The notes under the pieces were generated by a model. It saw only the letters and a program-made list of their open reading frames with translations, ran no database searches and had not been told where the DNA came from. Below, piece after piece: positions 1-6,658 of a stretch of 9,488 bases of DNA (positions are counted from its first letter, which is position 1; each line of letters opens with the position of its first letter). The stretch is from JAISJU01 sp031555675 (GTDB lineage Bacteria > Bacteroidota > Bacteroidia > Bacteroidales > Paludibacteraceae), in NCBI GenBank assembly GCA_031555675.1, contig JAVBUB010000156.1:1-9488 (forward strand), written 5' to 3'. Position numbers and translations under genes: made by a program.

Positions 1-19
1 ATATTTCTTCTTTCAAACA

Positions 20-54
20 ATTCTTAATTATTAATTTTTAATTATTCATTTTCC
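20..54. repeat. Degenerate 7-bp tandem array abutting the batA start codon
   Basis: Five consecutive heptamers can be read from position 20: ATTCTTA, ATTATTA, ATTTTTA, ATTATTC and ATTTTCC. The batA ATG follows immediately. The whole 54-nt leader in the window is AT-rich and holds no recognisable promoter box or gene. The array could be the right half of a longer inverted repeat that starts upstream of the window, as at the two gaps further down the operon, or simply an AT-rich translation initiation region. The low complexity of the sequence limits confidence. Confidence 0.4.
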
Positions 55-1041
55 ATGATAGTATTTGCTAATCCATCTTATTTGTTTCTGCTTTTATTAC
101 TCATTCCTATGATAGGATGGTATATATGGAAACAGCGGAAAGCCGATGCCGATATACAGATATCGACCACCAAAGTCTTTGCGAAAACACCCAAAACATA
201 TAAATATTATTTGAAACACGTTCCTTTTCTGTTCAGACTTGGTGCAGTTGCCATGCTTGCCATTATTCTGGCACGTCCGCAACAAACAGATGTGTTGCAA
301 AACGAGAGCGTTGAAGGAATTGATATTGTTATTACGTTGGATATTTCCAGTAGTATGTTGGCCGAAGATTTGAAACCCAACAGATTGGAAGCTTCTAAAA
401 ATGTAGCTGCCGAATTCGTGATGGGACGCCATAACGACAATATAGGCTTAGTTGTTTTTTCAGCCGAAAGTTTTACGCAATGTCCTCTTACCACAGACCA
501 TACAGCTTTGGTTAACTTATTGCAGACTGTTGAATGTGGTATGATTGAAGACGGAACGGCTATTGGTACCGGACTGGCCACGGCTGTGAACCGTATTAAA
601 GACAGTAAAGCCATATCCCGTGTCATTATTTTGTTAACAGACGGTTCCAACAACAGGGGAGAAATAACGCCGGTTAACGCTGCGGAAATAGCCAAAACAT
701 TTGGTATAAGGGTATATACCATTGGAGTAGGAACGAGAGGAATGGCACCATATCCTGTTAAAACACCTTTTGGAATACAATACAGAGATATGGAAGTGGA
801 TATTGACGAACCTACTTTGCAGCAAATAGCCACGATTACTGGAGGATCTTATTTTCGTGCGACCGATAATAAAAAGCTTGAATCTATTTACAAAGAGATA
901 GATCAAATGGAAAAAACAAAAATTAATGTAGAAAATTATAAAAAGAAAAACGAAGAATACCTTCCGTATGCTTTTTTGCTGTTAGCCTTTTTATTGGGCG
1001 AAGTATTATTAAGAAATACCATTTTACGGAATATTCCGTAA
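55..1041 (+). CDS. batA: BatA: membrane-anchored VWA-domain protein (aerotolerance operon)
   Basis: The 328-aa protein is first in the Bat set. It starts with the FANPSYL motif typical of the BatA N-terminal domain. Membrane segments lie at about residues 7-24, 59-74 and 303-320. The loop at 25-58 is rich in Lys/Arg, so by the positive-inside rule the VWA domain (about 88-285) should face the periplasm; this is inference. The metal-ion-dependent adhesion site is complete: D96-x-S98-x-S100, T168, and D196 in LTDGS. An intact site implies ligand binding through a divalent cation. The family was named from a Bacteroides fragilis aerotolerance phenotype, but its molecular role is unsettled, and work in Leptospira did not support an oxidative-stress role. 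The ATG at 55 fits because the hydrophobic segment begins at once. batB, a paralogue, follows after 68 nt. Confidence 0.95.
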   Translation: MIVFANPSYLFLLLLLIPMIGWYIWKQRKADADIQISTTKVFAKTPKTYKYYLKHVPFLFRLGAVAMLAIILARPQQTDVLQNESVEGIDIVITLDISSSMLAEDLKPNRLEASKNVAAEFVMGRHNDNIGLVVFSAESFTQCPLTTDHTALVNLLQTVECGMIEDGTAIGTGLATAVNRIKDSKAISRVIILLTDGSNNRGEITPVNAAEIAKTFGIRVYTIGVGTRGMAPYPVKTPFGIQYRDMEVDIDEPTLQQIATITGGSYFRATDNKKLESIYKEIDQMEKTKINVENYKKKNEEYLPYAFLLLAFLLGEVLLRNTILRNIP

Positions 1042-1109
1042 ATTAATCAAAAGGATACGTTGAATATTTTATTAATTTACACAGTTTAGGAACTTTACAA
1101 CGCTTAGTT

Positions 1110-2129
1110 ATGTTTAGATTTGCCAATCCGATATATTTATATTTGCTGATAATCATACCCATACTGATTATTCTTTTCATTGCTTATCGCATGATCAGGA
1201 ATCGTAGTATCAAAGCTTTTGGTAATCCGGAATTACTGAAAGAACTAATGCCCGGTATATCACTTTACCGCCCTTATGCCAAATATATCCTGTTGTTGAT
1301 TATTATTACACTGGCTATATTTATCATGGCTCGCCCTCAATTCGGATCCAAACTCGAAATTGTGAAGCAAAAGAATGTGGAAATAATGGTAGCTTTGGAC
1401 ATTTCCAACTCGATGCTGGCAGAAGACATTGCACCCAACAGGCTGGAGAAATCAAAGCAAATATTATCCCGCTTGGTAGATGGGTTAAAGAATGACAAAA
1501 TAGGTTTGGTAGTCTTTGCCGGCGACGCGTTTATACAATTGCCCATTACTTCGGATCATGTTTCGGCCAAGATGTTTATGTCATCTATCAGTCCGAAGTT
1601 GATATCACGTCAGGGAACATCTATTGGTGCCGCTATTGATTTATGTGTAAGGTCTTTTCCACCGACAGAAGGAGCAAGCCGTGCTATTATTGTAATAACC
1701 GATGGAGAAAACCACGAAGATAATGCCGTTGAAGCAGCTAAACTCGCAGCCGAAAAAGGATGCCTGGTACATGTTATCGGTATGGGAAATCCCAATGGAA
1801 GCCCGATTCCAATTGCCGGAACATCCAACTTTAAGAAAGACAGGGAGGGCAATGTGGTTATTTCCAGATTAAATGAACAAATGTGCCAGGAAATAGCCCA
1901 AGCCGGAAAAGGTATTTATGTTCGTGCAGATAATACCAATTCTGCATTGAAAATTATTACACAGGAAATAGAAAAAATGTCATCATCGGAAACCGAAGCA
2001 AAAGTATATTCCGAATACAATGAACAATTCCAGACATTGGCCTGGATTGCCTTGGCATTGCTTACTATAGAATTTTTTATATTAAATCGGAAAAATAAAC
2101 TATTTTCTAAATTCAGACTTTTTGATTAA
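1110..2129 (+). CDS. batB: BatB: membrane-anchored VWA-domain protein
   Basis: This 339-aa paralogue of BatA has the same plan: an N-terminal FANPIYL motif, membrane segments at about 8-26, 57-73 and 309-325, and a VWA domain at about 90-290. The metal site is intact: D97-x-S99-x-S101, T170, and D198 in ITDGE. BatA and BatB share the stretch LDIS-SMLAED just at the metal site, which supports an old duplication. Such pairs are presumed to work side by side in one membrane complex with BatC, BatD and BatE; partnership is inferred from conserved gene order, not shown here. The 68-nt gap after batA contains neither a terminator-like hairpin nor a convincing promoter, so co-transcription is expected. 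batC starts 37 nt downstream. Confidence 0.95.
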   Translation: MFRFANPIYLYLLIIIPILIILFIAYRMIRNRSIKAFGNPELLKELMPGISLYRPYAKYILLLIIITLAIFIMARPQFGSKLEIVKQKNVEIMVALDISNSMLAEDIAPNRLEKSKQILSRLVDGLKNDKIGLVVFAGDAFIQLPITSDHVSAKMFMSSISPKLISRQGTSIGAAIDLCVRSFPPTEGASRAIIVITDGENHEDNAVEAAKLAAEKGCLVHVIGMGNPNGSPIPIAGTSNFKKDREGNVVISRLNEQMCQEIAQAGKGIYVRADNTNSALKIITQEIEKMSSSETEAKVYSEYNEQFQTLAWIALALLTIEFFILNRKNKLFSKFRLFD

Positions 2130-2166
2130 AACCGAGCAAACTGAAATTTTTTAAGATTTTTTACTT

Positions 2167-2835
2167 ATGAAAACTAAAATAATCATATTATTTCTTTCGT
2201 TTTTTTATTATACCTTGGCTTTTTCACAACAAGAAAGAGCTAACATACAAAAAGGAAATAAATTGTATGAAAAAGGAAACTATACCGGAGCCGAAACAGA
2301 ATACAGGGAATCTTTATTGAGGAACCAGAAATCGGTACCCGGAACTTTTAACCTTGGTAACGCTTTGTATAAACAACAAAAGTATGATAAAGCCAGGGAG
2401 CAATACCAGGTAGTCGCCGCTACGGAAAAAGATGAGAAAATGTTGGCCGAAGCGTATCATAATATTGGCAATACTTATATGGAAGAAAAAGATTATTCCA
2501 AGGGAATTGGAGCTTATAAAAAAGCGTTGAAACTAAACCCGAAAGACGAAGATACCCGTTATAACCTTGCTTTGGCCAATGCTATGCTAAAACAGCAACA
2601 ACAGCAGCAACAACAGCAAAACAACGACGACAAAAAAGAAGATAATAAAGATCAGCAAGAACAACAAAATCAAAACCAAGAACAACCTCAGCAGCAAGAG
2701 CAAAATAATATGTCTAAAGAGAATGCTCAACAAATATTAGACGCCTTTGCCGAAGATGAAAAAGACTTGATGGAAAAACTGAACGAAGCAAAAAGAAATC
2801 CGGCGAATACCAGAAAAATTGAAAAAGATTGGTAA
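2167..2835 (+). CDS. batC: BatC: exported TPR protein with Gln-rich linker
   Basis: The 222-aa protein has a signal peptide (about residues 1-20, cleavage likely before QQE). Three TPR repeats follow at about 22-55, 57-88 and 93-126, recognisable by the GNKLYEKGNY, GNALYKQQKY and GNTYMEEKDY helices, with the first helix of a fourth at 128-141 (RYNLALANAM). Residues 143-180 form a low-complexity linker with 20 Gln in 38 residues, including nine in a row. The C-terminal tail (about 183-222) is charged and ends in EKDW, as is usual for BatC. TPRs act as protein-binding scaffolds, so a periplasmic adaptor between BatA/BatB and BatD/BatE is the likely role (inference). The place between batB and batD is the standard one, and the length is normal for the family. 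Confidence 0.9.
   Translation: MKTKIIILFLSFFYYTLAFSQQERANIQKGNKLYEKGNYTGAETEYRESLLRNQKSVPGTFNLGNALYKQQKYDKAREQYQVVAATEKDEKMLAEAYHNIGNTYMEEKDYSKGIGAYKKALKLNPKDEDTRYNLALANAMLKQQQQQQQQQNNDDKKEDNKDQQEQQNQNQEQPQQQEQNNMSKENAQQILDAFAEDEKDLMEKLNEAKRNPANTRKIEKDW
2593..2619 (+). repeat. CAG/CAA run encoding nine Gln in batC
   Basis: Nine consecutive Gln codons, mixing CAG and CAA, sit at the start of the Gln/Asn/Asp/Lys-rich linker of BatC. Further CAA/CAG codons continue to about 2706. Mixed codons reduce slippage compared with a pure trinucleotide run, but length variation between strains is still plausible. Confidence 0.75.
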
Positions 2836-2905
2836 TTTTGATTTACATTCGTCGCTGATTTGACCTTTGGATAAAGAATGTGATGAGTTCTTTTGTTAAA
2901 ATAAA

Positions 2906-4726
2906 ATGACAATGAAAAAGATTATATTATTTCTAGGGATATTATTTACAACAATTGCCTGTGCATACGGACAAAACGTTAATTTCACAGCCAGTGGTCC
3001 CAGTGCTGTAGCCAATCAATCCCAATTCAGGGTTACTTTTACCGTAAACGGCAATGCCAAAGATTTTCGTACTGTAGGAGAAATAACAGGTTTTGATGTA
3101 TTAATGGGCCCCATGGAGTCACGTAGCCAATCAGTGGAATTTGTAAATGGCAAAACGAATTCAAGTATTTCTACCACTTACACTTTTACCTTGCAGGCCC
3201 AAAAGGAAGGCACTTTTACAATACCTACGGCAACTGTAACAGTAGATAATAAAAAATATATTTCCAATTCCTTAACCATTAAAGTATTACCTGCCGATCA
3301 ACCAGCTTCCCAGCAACAATCAGGAGGAAATACTTCATCTATGCAAAATGTTGGAGGAGTAGAAGTTTTTGTCAGGGCTATTCCCTCCAAGACTACCATA
3401 TACGAACAGGAAGCCGTATTGCTTACATTTAAGTTATATTTCAAAGGTGTGAATATTGCAGGTTTTACCGATGCAAAATTTCCGGAAACAAAAGGATTTA
3501 TGTCTCAGGATATTGAAGCATCTACCAATAAGCAAGCAGTGCTGGAAAACTATAACGGGAAAAATTATAATACCGTTGTATTAAAGGAATCATTGTTGTT
3601 TCCACAGCAAACAGGTACATTGGAAATAGAACAGGGTAAATTTGATATGTTGCTTCGCATACCCAATGCTCAACCCAGGGGAATTTTTGATGATTTTTTC
3701 AATGCGTACCCTGACGTAAAAAGAAGTGTTAATTCCGCTGCTGTAAAAATAGATGTAAAACCATTGCCGACAGGGAAACCACGTTCATATGCCAATGCTG
3801 TTGGTAATTTTTCCCTCAGATCTTCTATCAACACAACAGAATTAAAAGTAAACGATCCTATTACCATAAAAGTGGAGATTTCGGGAACCGGAAATTTGAA
3901 GCTCATTAAAAATCCGGAAATAGTGTTTCCTGCCGATTTCGAAATTTATGATCCTAAAATAGATTCGAAACTAAAAACAACTACAGCAGGTGTTTCAGGC
4001 TCTAAAACTATAGAATATCTGGCCATTCCCCGACATTCAGGCAAATTTACCATTCCTTCGGCCGAATTTACGTATTTTGATCTTAGAACAAAATCGTATA
4101 AGACATTAAAAACCGAAGCCTATGATATTACTGTAGAGAAAGGCGAAGGAACAACAAGTGAAACAATGACTACTTTTGTAAATAAAGAATCTTTGAAATT
4201 CCTCGGGAGCGATATTCGTTATATCAATACCCGAAATCTGAAATTGAAACCTAAAGCCGATTTCTTTTTTGGAACAGCCGCATTTGCCATGTGGTATATT
4301 CTTCCTGTCTTATTATCTATAATACTATTTATTATATTTCGTAAACAAGCCAAAGAAAACGCGAATGTAGCGTTGGTACGTACTAAAAAAGCCAATAAAG
4401 TGGCAATTAAACGCTTAAAACAGGCCCAGAAATATTTGACCGAAGGAGAAAAGGAAAAATTCTACGATGAAGTATTAAAAGCACTTTGGGGATATTTCAG
4501 CGATAAATTGAATATTCCGGTAGCCAGTCTTACCAAAGATAATATAGAACAGGAATTGTCGAAAGCAAAAGTCGACGAGAAGCTGATTGCTGATTTTAAT
4601 TCTATTTTATCCACATGCGAATATGCCCGTTATGCACCAGGAAATAGTTTCGGTGAGATGGAACAATTATATAATCAAACTGTAGAGAAAATAGGAGAAT
4701 TAGAAGAAAAAATTAAGATGAAGTAA
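2906..4726 (+). CDS. batD: BatD: periplasmic Ig-like protein with membrane anchor
   Basis: This 606-aa protein is the largest of the set and matches the BatD (oxygen tolerance) family in length and architecture. A signal peptide covers about residues 1-22 (cleavage near AYG-QN). The TIAC stretch is not a good lipobox, so type I export is favoured. Beta-rich, Ig-like modules fill about 24-128, 150-285 and 295-412, separated by a Ser/Gln/Gly-rich linker near 134-148. One membrane helix lies at about 455-478. A Lys-rich, helical cytoplasmic tail follows (about 479-606), containing the conserved KFYDEVLKALWGYFSDKLNI stretch. The ATG six bases downstream (MKKIIL) is an equally good start. Its role is presumed to be the large extracytoplasmic part of the Bat complex. 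The gap to batC is 70 nt; the gap to batE is filled by an inverted octamer repeat. Confidence 0.92.
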   Translation: MTMKKIILFLGILFTTIACAYGQNVNFTASGPSAVANQSQFRVTFTVNGNAKDFRTVGEITGFDVLMGPMESRSQSVEFVNGKTNSSISTTYTFTLQAQKEGTFTIPTATVTVDNKKYISNSLTIKVLPADQPASQQQSGGNTSSMQNVGGVEVFVRAIPSKTTIYEQEAVLLTFKLYFKGVNIAGFTDAKFPETKGFMSQDIEASTNKQAVLENYNGKNYNTVVLKESLLFPQQTGTLEIEQGKFDMLLRIPNAQPRGIFDDFFNAYPDVKRSVNSAAVKIDVKPLPTGKPRSYANAVGNFSLRSSINTTELKVNDPITIKVEISGTGNLKLIKNPEIVFPADFEIYDPKIDSKLKTTTAGVSGSKTIEYLAIPRHSGKFTIPSAEFTYFDLRTKSYKTLKTEAYDITVEKGEGTTSETMTTFVNKESLKFLGSDIRYINTRNLKLKPKADFFFGTAAFAMWYILPVLLSIILFIIFRKQAKENANVALVRTKKANKVAIKRLKQAQKYLTEGEKEKFYDEVLKALWGYFSDKLNIPVASLTKDNIEQELSKAKVDEKLIADFNSILSTCEYARYAPGNSFGEMEQLYNQTVEKIGELEEKIKMK

Positions 4727-4729
4727 ACC

Positions 4730-4804
4730 AGTTAACGAGTTGACAAGTAGATGAGGATTAGACTTCTCAACTTGTTAATTCGTTAGCTTGTTAACTCGTC
4801 AACT
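4730..4804. repeat. Imperfect inverted repeat built from 8-bp tandem units (batD-batE gap)
   Basis: The gap reads in phase as octamers. From 4730 they are AGTTAACG, AGTTGACA and AGTAGATG; from 4768 they are CAACTTGT, TAATTCGT, TAGCTTGT, TAACTCGT and CAACTAAA. The two halves are reverse complements in register. Arms 4733-4755 and 4763-4785 leave a 7-nt loop and pair over 23 positions with two real mismatches and three G-U wobbles at RNA level. Alternatively 4730-4747 pairs with 4787-4804 with two differences. There is no T-tract, so it is not a typical terminator. It may be an intercistronic mRNA-stability or attenuation hairpin, or a member of a genomic repeat family. Confidence 0.75.
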
Positions 4805-4818
4805 AAATACTTAATATC

Positions 4819-5571
4819 ATGAAACATATTATATTATTCATATTTTCATTTTTATTTGCCATTGGAGTATGTGCCCAAAACAGTATGAAAGCGGCAAACG
4901 ATCTCTATGCTGCCGAGAAATATGAAGAAGCCGCAGCTATGTATCAATCTTTATTGAATACGGGACAAGAATCGTCCGCTTTATACTACAATTTAGGCAA
5001 TGCCTACTACAAAACGAACGAAATAGCACCGGCTATTCTCAATTACGAACGTGCTTCATTGCTTCGCCCGAATAACGAAGATATACAGTTTAACTTGGAA
5101 TTATGCCGTTCCAAAATAGTAGATAAAATAGATGTTGTAGATATTTTCTTTTTGCGTTCGTGGACAAATAACCTGGCAGAATTGATGAGCTCAAATTCCT
5201 GGGCAACACTTAGCATTGCTACGTTTTTAGTATTTATAGTAGCTCTATTCTCCTACATATTCGGCAGGTATAACATGTTGAAAAAAACAGCATTTTTTGT
5301 CGGATGCATTGCCTTGTTAATCAGCGTATCTTCTTTCTTTATGTCCAGTATGCAAAAAAATAAATATGTTGACCACCCGTATGCTATTGTAATGGACGAT
5401 TCGGTTACTGTAAAAAGTTCACCGGACGAAAGCGGTACAGACCTTTTCTTAGTACATGAAGGCACCAAAGTGAAAGTAAGAAAAGTATTCGAAAACCAAC
5501 TATGGGTTGAAATTCAACTGGAAGACGGCAATGCCGGTTGGGTAAAAACTACAACTATTGAGAGAATTTAA
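4819..5571 (+). CDS. batE: BatE: TPR and SH3-like membrane protein
   Basis: The 250-aa protein begins with a signal peptide (residues 1-19, VCA before QNS). Two TPR repeats follow at about 22-55 and 56-92, marked by ANDLYAAEKYEEAA and LGNAYYKTNEIAPAI. Two membrane helices lie at about 128-149 and 157-177, joined by a short basic loop (RYNMLKK) that should be cytoplasmic. The C-terminus at about 185-250 resembles a bacterial SH3 domain: VTVKSSPDESG, then EGTKVKV, then WVEIQLEDGNAGWV. TPR and SH3 parts would both be periplasmic, which suits binding to partner proteins or to peptidoglycan (inference). It is the last gene of the canonical bat set. It is separated from batD by one octamer inverted repeat and followed by another. 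Confidence 0.92.
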   Translation: MKHIILFIFSFLFAIGVCAQNSMKAANDLYAAEKYEEAAAMYQSLLNTGQESSALYYNLGNAYYKTNEIAPAILNYERASLLRPNNEDIQFNLELCRSKIVDKIDVVDIFFLRSWTNNLAELMSSNSWATLSIATFLVFIVALFSYIFGRYNMLKKTAFFVGCIALLISVSSFFMSSMQKNKYVDHPYAIVMDDSVTVKSSPDESGTDLFLVHEGTKVKVRKVFENQLWVEIQLEDGNAGWVKTTTIERI

Positions 5572-5667
5572 AATAACTGAGTAATTGAATAACTGATTAA
5601 CTGAATATCAGAGAGTATTATTCAATTACTCTATTATTCAGTTGTTCAATTATTCACTTATTAATCT
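5572..5667. repeat. Imperfect inverted repeat built from 8-bp tandem units (batE-PAP2 gap)
   Basis: The array begins at the first base after the batE stop. It reads as twelve in-phase octamers: AATAACTG, AGTAATTG, AATAACTG, ATTAACTG and AATATCAG, then AGAGTATT, ATTCAATT, ACTCTATT, ATTCAGTT, GTTCAATT, ATTCACTT and ATTAATCT. The left arm 5572-5603 pairs with 5631-5662, with six differences over 32 positions. The centre (5604-5630) can form smaller stems. The design is the same as in the batD-batE gap although most bases differ. It fills the gap completely and has no terminator-like T-tract. Its function is unknown. Confidence 0.75.
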
Positions 5668-5668
5668 T

Positions 5669-6379
5669 ATGCTTATGGAAGTCATTAATCAGTTAATTGC
5701 CTGGGATCACGATCTCTTCTTTACATTGAACGGACATTATTCCAATTTTTGGGATGCTTTTATGTGGATTTTTTCTTCTAAACTAATCTGGATTCCTGTA
5801 GCTGCCAGTATTTTATATATCTTATTTCAAGATAAAAAGAGTGAATTTTTATTTATCCTGATAGGATTGGTTGTTACCATTGTTTTATGTGATCAGATTT
5901 CTTCTTCTGTTTTTAAACCTATGTTTGAGCGCTTAAGACCTTCTCGTGAGTTCGACGGACTGGTACATATAGTAAACGGCTATAAAGGCGGAAAATATGG
6001 ATTTGTGTCGTCTCATGCTGCCAATGCTTTCGGCTTTGCTTTGTTCAGTTCTTTAATATTTAAATTTAAGCCCTATACCATTATTGTATTTACATGGGCA
6101 TTGATAAATTCCTATTCCAGAATTTATTTGGGCGTGCATTATCCGTTGGACATCATTTGTGGAGCTTTGTTGGGTCTTTTATGTGCATCTTCGGTTTGTA
6201 TTATTTCCAACTTTTTGAGAAAGTTTTATACCGGCTTTATGTTTAAGCCGATTTTGGCACCCAATGTTACTTCATCCGGTATTCAATATAAAAATATGTG
6301 GATTGTGATATCGTTTTTATTATTGACGGTATTTTTTATCTGTATATTTTCTATTGAAATGACTGAATTTATGGCATAA
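5669..6379 (+). CDS. PAP2-family membrane phosphatase (lipid phosphatase-like)
   Basis: The 236-aa integral membrane protein carries all three PAP2 phosphatase motifs. Motif 1 is K83-x6-R90-P91. Motif 2 is S114-S115-H116 within YGFVSSHAAN, where SSH replaces the more common SGH. Motif 3 is S150-R151-x5-H157-x3-D161. H157 is expected to be the attacking His, with H116 and the Arg/Lys residues holding phosphate. Hydrophobic helices lie at about 40-53, 59-75, 118-131, 136-149, 162-180 and 210-228. Likely substrates are undecaprenyl pyrophosphate or phosphatidyl phosphates; the sequence does not decide. The frame is open from a TTG at 5642, but that lies inside the octamer repeat, so ATG 5669 (or 5675) is preferred. 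It is not one of the classical bat genes; with only the repeat between it and batE, co-transcription is likely. Confidence 0.88.
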   Translation: MLMEVINQLIAWDHDLFFTLNGHYSNFWDAFMWIFSSKLIWIPVAASILYILFQDKKSEFLFILIGLVVTIVLCDQISSSVFKPMFERLRPSREFDGLVHIVNGYKGGKYGFVSSHAANAFGFALFSSLIFKFKPYTIIVFTWALINSYSRIYLGVHYPLDIICGALLGLLCASSVCIISNFLRKFYTGFMFKPILAPNVTSSGIQYKNMWIVISFLLLTVFFICIFSIEMTEFMA

Positions 6380-6401
6380 TTTGGCTATAATTGAATCCAT
6401 T

Positions 6402-6431
6402 ATTGTTGGGAATTTAAGTTACTCCAACAAT
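6402..6431. other. Hairpin downstream of the PAP2 gene
   Basis: Arms 6402-6410 and 6423-6431 (ATTGTTGGG against TCCAACAAT) pair over nine positions, the innermost as a G-U wobble, around a 12-nt loop. It lies 22 nt after the PAP2 stop. No T-tract follows, so it may be a 3' stabilising stem rather than a terminator on its own. Confidence 0.45.
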
Positions 6432-6445
6432 GAAATATTTCCCTG

Positions 6446-6480
6446 ATAATCCGGAGTTTTTACAATAAATTCCGGATTAT
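6446..6480 (+). terminator. Possible terminator of the bat-PAP2 unit
   Basis: A perfect 10-bp stem (6446-6455 ATAATCCGGA, 6471-6480 TCCGGATTAT) can be extended by three inner pairs, one a G-U wobble. It is the second hairpin after PAP2 and the first strong one after the bat genes. The downstream sequence (TCTGTTATAT) is only weakly T-rich, so termination is probable rather than certain. Confidence 0.45.
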
Positions 6481-6554
6481 TCTGTTATATAAAGTGGGTC
6501 AATAAATGATAGATGACTTGTCAAAACATAATTTAGAAAAAATTGTTAATATAT

Positions 6555-6632
6555 AGTTGCATATGCAAATTATTCCCGATAATTTTTGAAATTCGGGAAA
6601 TATTTTATATATTTATAGCATGATGTGCAACT
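6555..6632. promoter_or_regulatory. Nested inverted repeats over the HTH-gene promoter (candidate operator)
   Basis: An outer pair AGTTGCA (6555-6561) and TGCAACT (6626-6632) encloses an inner pair TTCCCGA (6573-6579) and TCGGGAA (6593-6599). The inner stem continues as ATTT/AAAT around a TTG loop after a 2-nt bulge. The left outer arm overlaps a perfect 12-bp palindrome, TTGCATATGCAA (6557-6568). The inner pair straddles the proposed -33 box, and the right outer arm sits near the expected transcription start. Since the next gene encodes a DNA-binding protein, autoregulation is a reasonable inference. Confidence 0.45.
6585..6615 (+). promoter_or_regulatory. Bacteroides-type promoter for the HTH gene
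   Basis: TTTG at 6585-6588 is followed after exactly 19 bp by TATATTTA at 6608-6615, which matches seven of eight positions of the Bacteroidetes -7 consensus TAnnTTTG. The start codon is 44 nt downstream of the -7 box, leaving a leader of about 35 nt. It lies after the hairpins that close the bat-PAP2 unit, so the gene probably has its own transcript. Confidence 0.5.
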
Positions 6633-6658
6633 ATTTACTAATTTAAAATAATGCCACT

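Noticed and set aside
97..906. Open frames on the minus strand inside batA
   Set aside because: They lie opposite a well-supported VWA gene, overlap one another, and show no recognisable domain; they are shadows of the batA frame.
2833..2840. TAATTTTG, a perfect -7 match, overlapping the batC stop codon
   Set aside because: There is no TTTG at 19-21 bp upstream, so it is probably a chance match in AT-rich DNA and not an internal promoter for batD.
55..5571. The Bat genes as a new defence or toxin system
   Set aside because: Gene order, domain content and metal-site motifs match the known batABCDE set; novelty lies only in the intergenic repeats.
5572..5667. CRISPR array or integron-type repeat
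   Set aside because: Units are 8 bp, degenerate, without spacers, and switch to the complementary strand midway; none of this fits CRISPR or attC sites.
5642..5668. TTG at 5642 as start of the PAP2 protein
   Set aside because: It lies inside the octamer repeat and would add nine residues without family support. ATG codons at 5669 and 5675 fit the usual N-terminus.
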